From contig CBDDKZ010000005.1 of the NCBI GenBank assembly GCA_965230415.1, positions 1,550,001 to 1,614,000 on the forward strand: a stretch of DNA of 64,000 nt, in the 5' to 3' direction. Below, piece by piece: positions 63,569 through 64,000 of this stretch. Made by a program: the position numbers and the translations under genes. The notes below the pieces were generated by a model that saw only the letters and a list, made by a program, of their open reading frames with translations, was not told the DNA's origin and did no database searches. The first letter of the stretch is position 1; every line of letters begins with the position of its first letter. Source of the DNA: CBDDKZ01 sp965230415. Its GTDB lineage: Bacteria > Bacteroidota > Bacteroidia > Cytophagales > JAAEPT01.

Positions 63569-64000
63569 ATGAAAGCAGCATCTGTTAAAGAGCTCAAACA
63601 GGAGCTTACTCATTACAATCAAGAAGATCTTGTAAAGATTTGTTTAAGGCTCTCTAAGTTCAAAAAAGAGAATAAAGAGCTCCTTACTTACCTGCTTTTC
63701 GAAGAGCAAAACGAAAGTGATTATGTAAAACAAGTCAAAACAGAGGCCGATGAGTTATTTGAAGGAATGAACACATCGAGCTATTTTTATATAAAAAAAA
63801 CCGTTCGTAAAGTATTAAGAACTATCAAAAAATACGCTCGTTATTCTGACCAAAAGTCTACAGAAGCCGAATTGTTGCTGTATTTTTGCACAAAATTGAA
63901 ATACATGTCTCCATCAATGAATCGCAGTACTATACTTGTTAATTTATACAACAGACAATTGATAGCAGCCAAAAAAATTGTGAACAAATTACACGAAGAC
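63569..64000 (+). CDS. Hypothetical protein, incomplete at the window end
   Basis: An open frame begins at ATG 63569 (MKAASVKELKQELTHYNQED) and runs without a stop to the window edge, giving at least 144 residues. It is helical, rich in Lys, Glu and Leu, with no hydrophobic segment, signal peptide or known motif. It starts 3 bases after the potassium channel stop, so it is probably translated together with the channel. The family is not recognised and the C terminus is not seen. Confidence 0.8.
   Translation, partial: MKAASVKELKQELTHYNQEDLVKICLRLSKFKKENKELLTYLLFEEQNESDYVKQVKTEADELFEGMNTSSYFYIKKTVRKVLRTIKKYARYSDQKSTEAELLLYFCTKLKYMSPSMNRSTILVNLYNRQLIAAKKIVNKLHED

Noticed and set aside
1..64000. 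Search for tRNA or rRNA genes, CRISPR arrays, insertion sequences and phage genes.
   Set aside because: No cloverleaf-type sequence, regular direct-repeat array, transposase or integrase was found by eye; a tRNA or CRISPR scan would confirm this.

Overview
The window comes from a member of the Bacteroidota, most likely a free-living, gliding-type lineage (Cytophagales or Saprospiria are plausible; I cannot fix the genus). The evidence is several exported proteins ending in type IX secretion (T9SS) sorting domains, one ending in the gliding-motility-associated C-terminal domain, the rpmB-rpmG-DUF4295-ftsY cluster, DUF3127 and DUF4403 family proteins, and promoters that fit the Bacteroidota TTTG-N19-TAnnTTTG pattern. 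No tRNA, rRNA, CRISPR array, insertion sequence or prophage was seen. The DNA is AT-rich with even texture, so it reads as chromosome with small local scars and not as a genomic island.

Layout. 0-6.4 kb: gltB-gltD glutamate synthase operon ending in a clear terminator. 6.5-12.3 kb: two large exported T9SS proteins, a beta-helix protein and a leucine-rich-repeat protein with an internalin-J-like cysteine ladder. 12.4-15 kb: glyA, tatC and rpiB, all leftward, with a consensus promoter before glyA. 15.2-18.5 kb: a DUF4403 lipoprotein, then rightward a cyclophilin, an SSB-like DUF3127 protein and an unknown membrane protein. 19-22.5 kb: a chemoreceptor with a NIT-type sensor region and a membrane-anchored class III nucleotide cyclase that has lost key substrate-contact residues. 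22.6-25.9 kb: an exported TPR-CHAT peptidase-like protein. 26-31.2 kb: a small lipoprotein, two TM2-domain proteins, a DUF2752 protein, then leftward a SulP anion transporter followed by a metallo-beta-lactamase/rhodanese enzyme that looks like a sulfur-handling pair. 31.3-35.6 kb: a 1438-residue adhesin-like protein with about twelve tandem Ig/PKD-like repeats. 35.7-39.1 kb: a deletion scar that joins the remains of two divergent genes (an HxlR-type regulator and a membrane protein), a DUF900 hydrolase, a membrane protein and a TPR protein. 39.3-43.2 kb: glycerate kinase and a secreted glucose/sorbosone-dehydrogenase-like protein with a PA14 domain. 43.5-46.5 kb: rpmB, rpmG, DUF4295, ftsY, rimO. 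46.5-48.6 kb: a frameshifted T9SS protein and a lipoprotein whose signal peptide has been duplicated next door. 48.9-54.8 kb: a hybrid histidine kinase, two outer-membrane-type proteins, two paralogous Crp/Fnr regulators and a strictosidine-synthase-like lipoprotein. 55-57.8 kb: an operon of a PsiD-like pyruvoyl decarboxylase and a C69-family Ntn hydrolase. 58-59.9 kb: small stress/regulatory genes, including an ArsR regulator overlapping an SRPBCC protein. 60-64 kb: an exported WD40-caspase protein, and rightward a two-helix RCK potassium channel followed by a gene that runs off the end.

How it fits together. Housekeeping units (nitrogen assimilation, one-carbon metabolism, Tat and SRP targeting, ribosome and its modification) alternate with envelope and surface genes. 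The most unusual items are the PsiD-like decarboxylase/C69 hydrolase pair, the two exported caspase-fold proteins, the cysteine-ladder LRR protein, the degenerate cyclase active site, and three small genome scars (divergent-pair deletion, T9SS frameshift, lipoprotein signal duplication). I did not find a single clearly new multi-gene system; the candidates above are the best leads.
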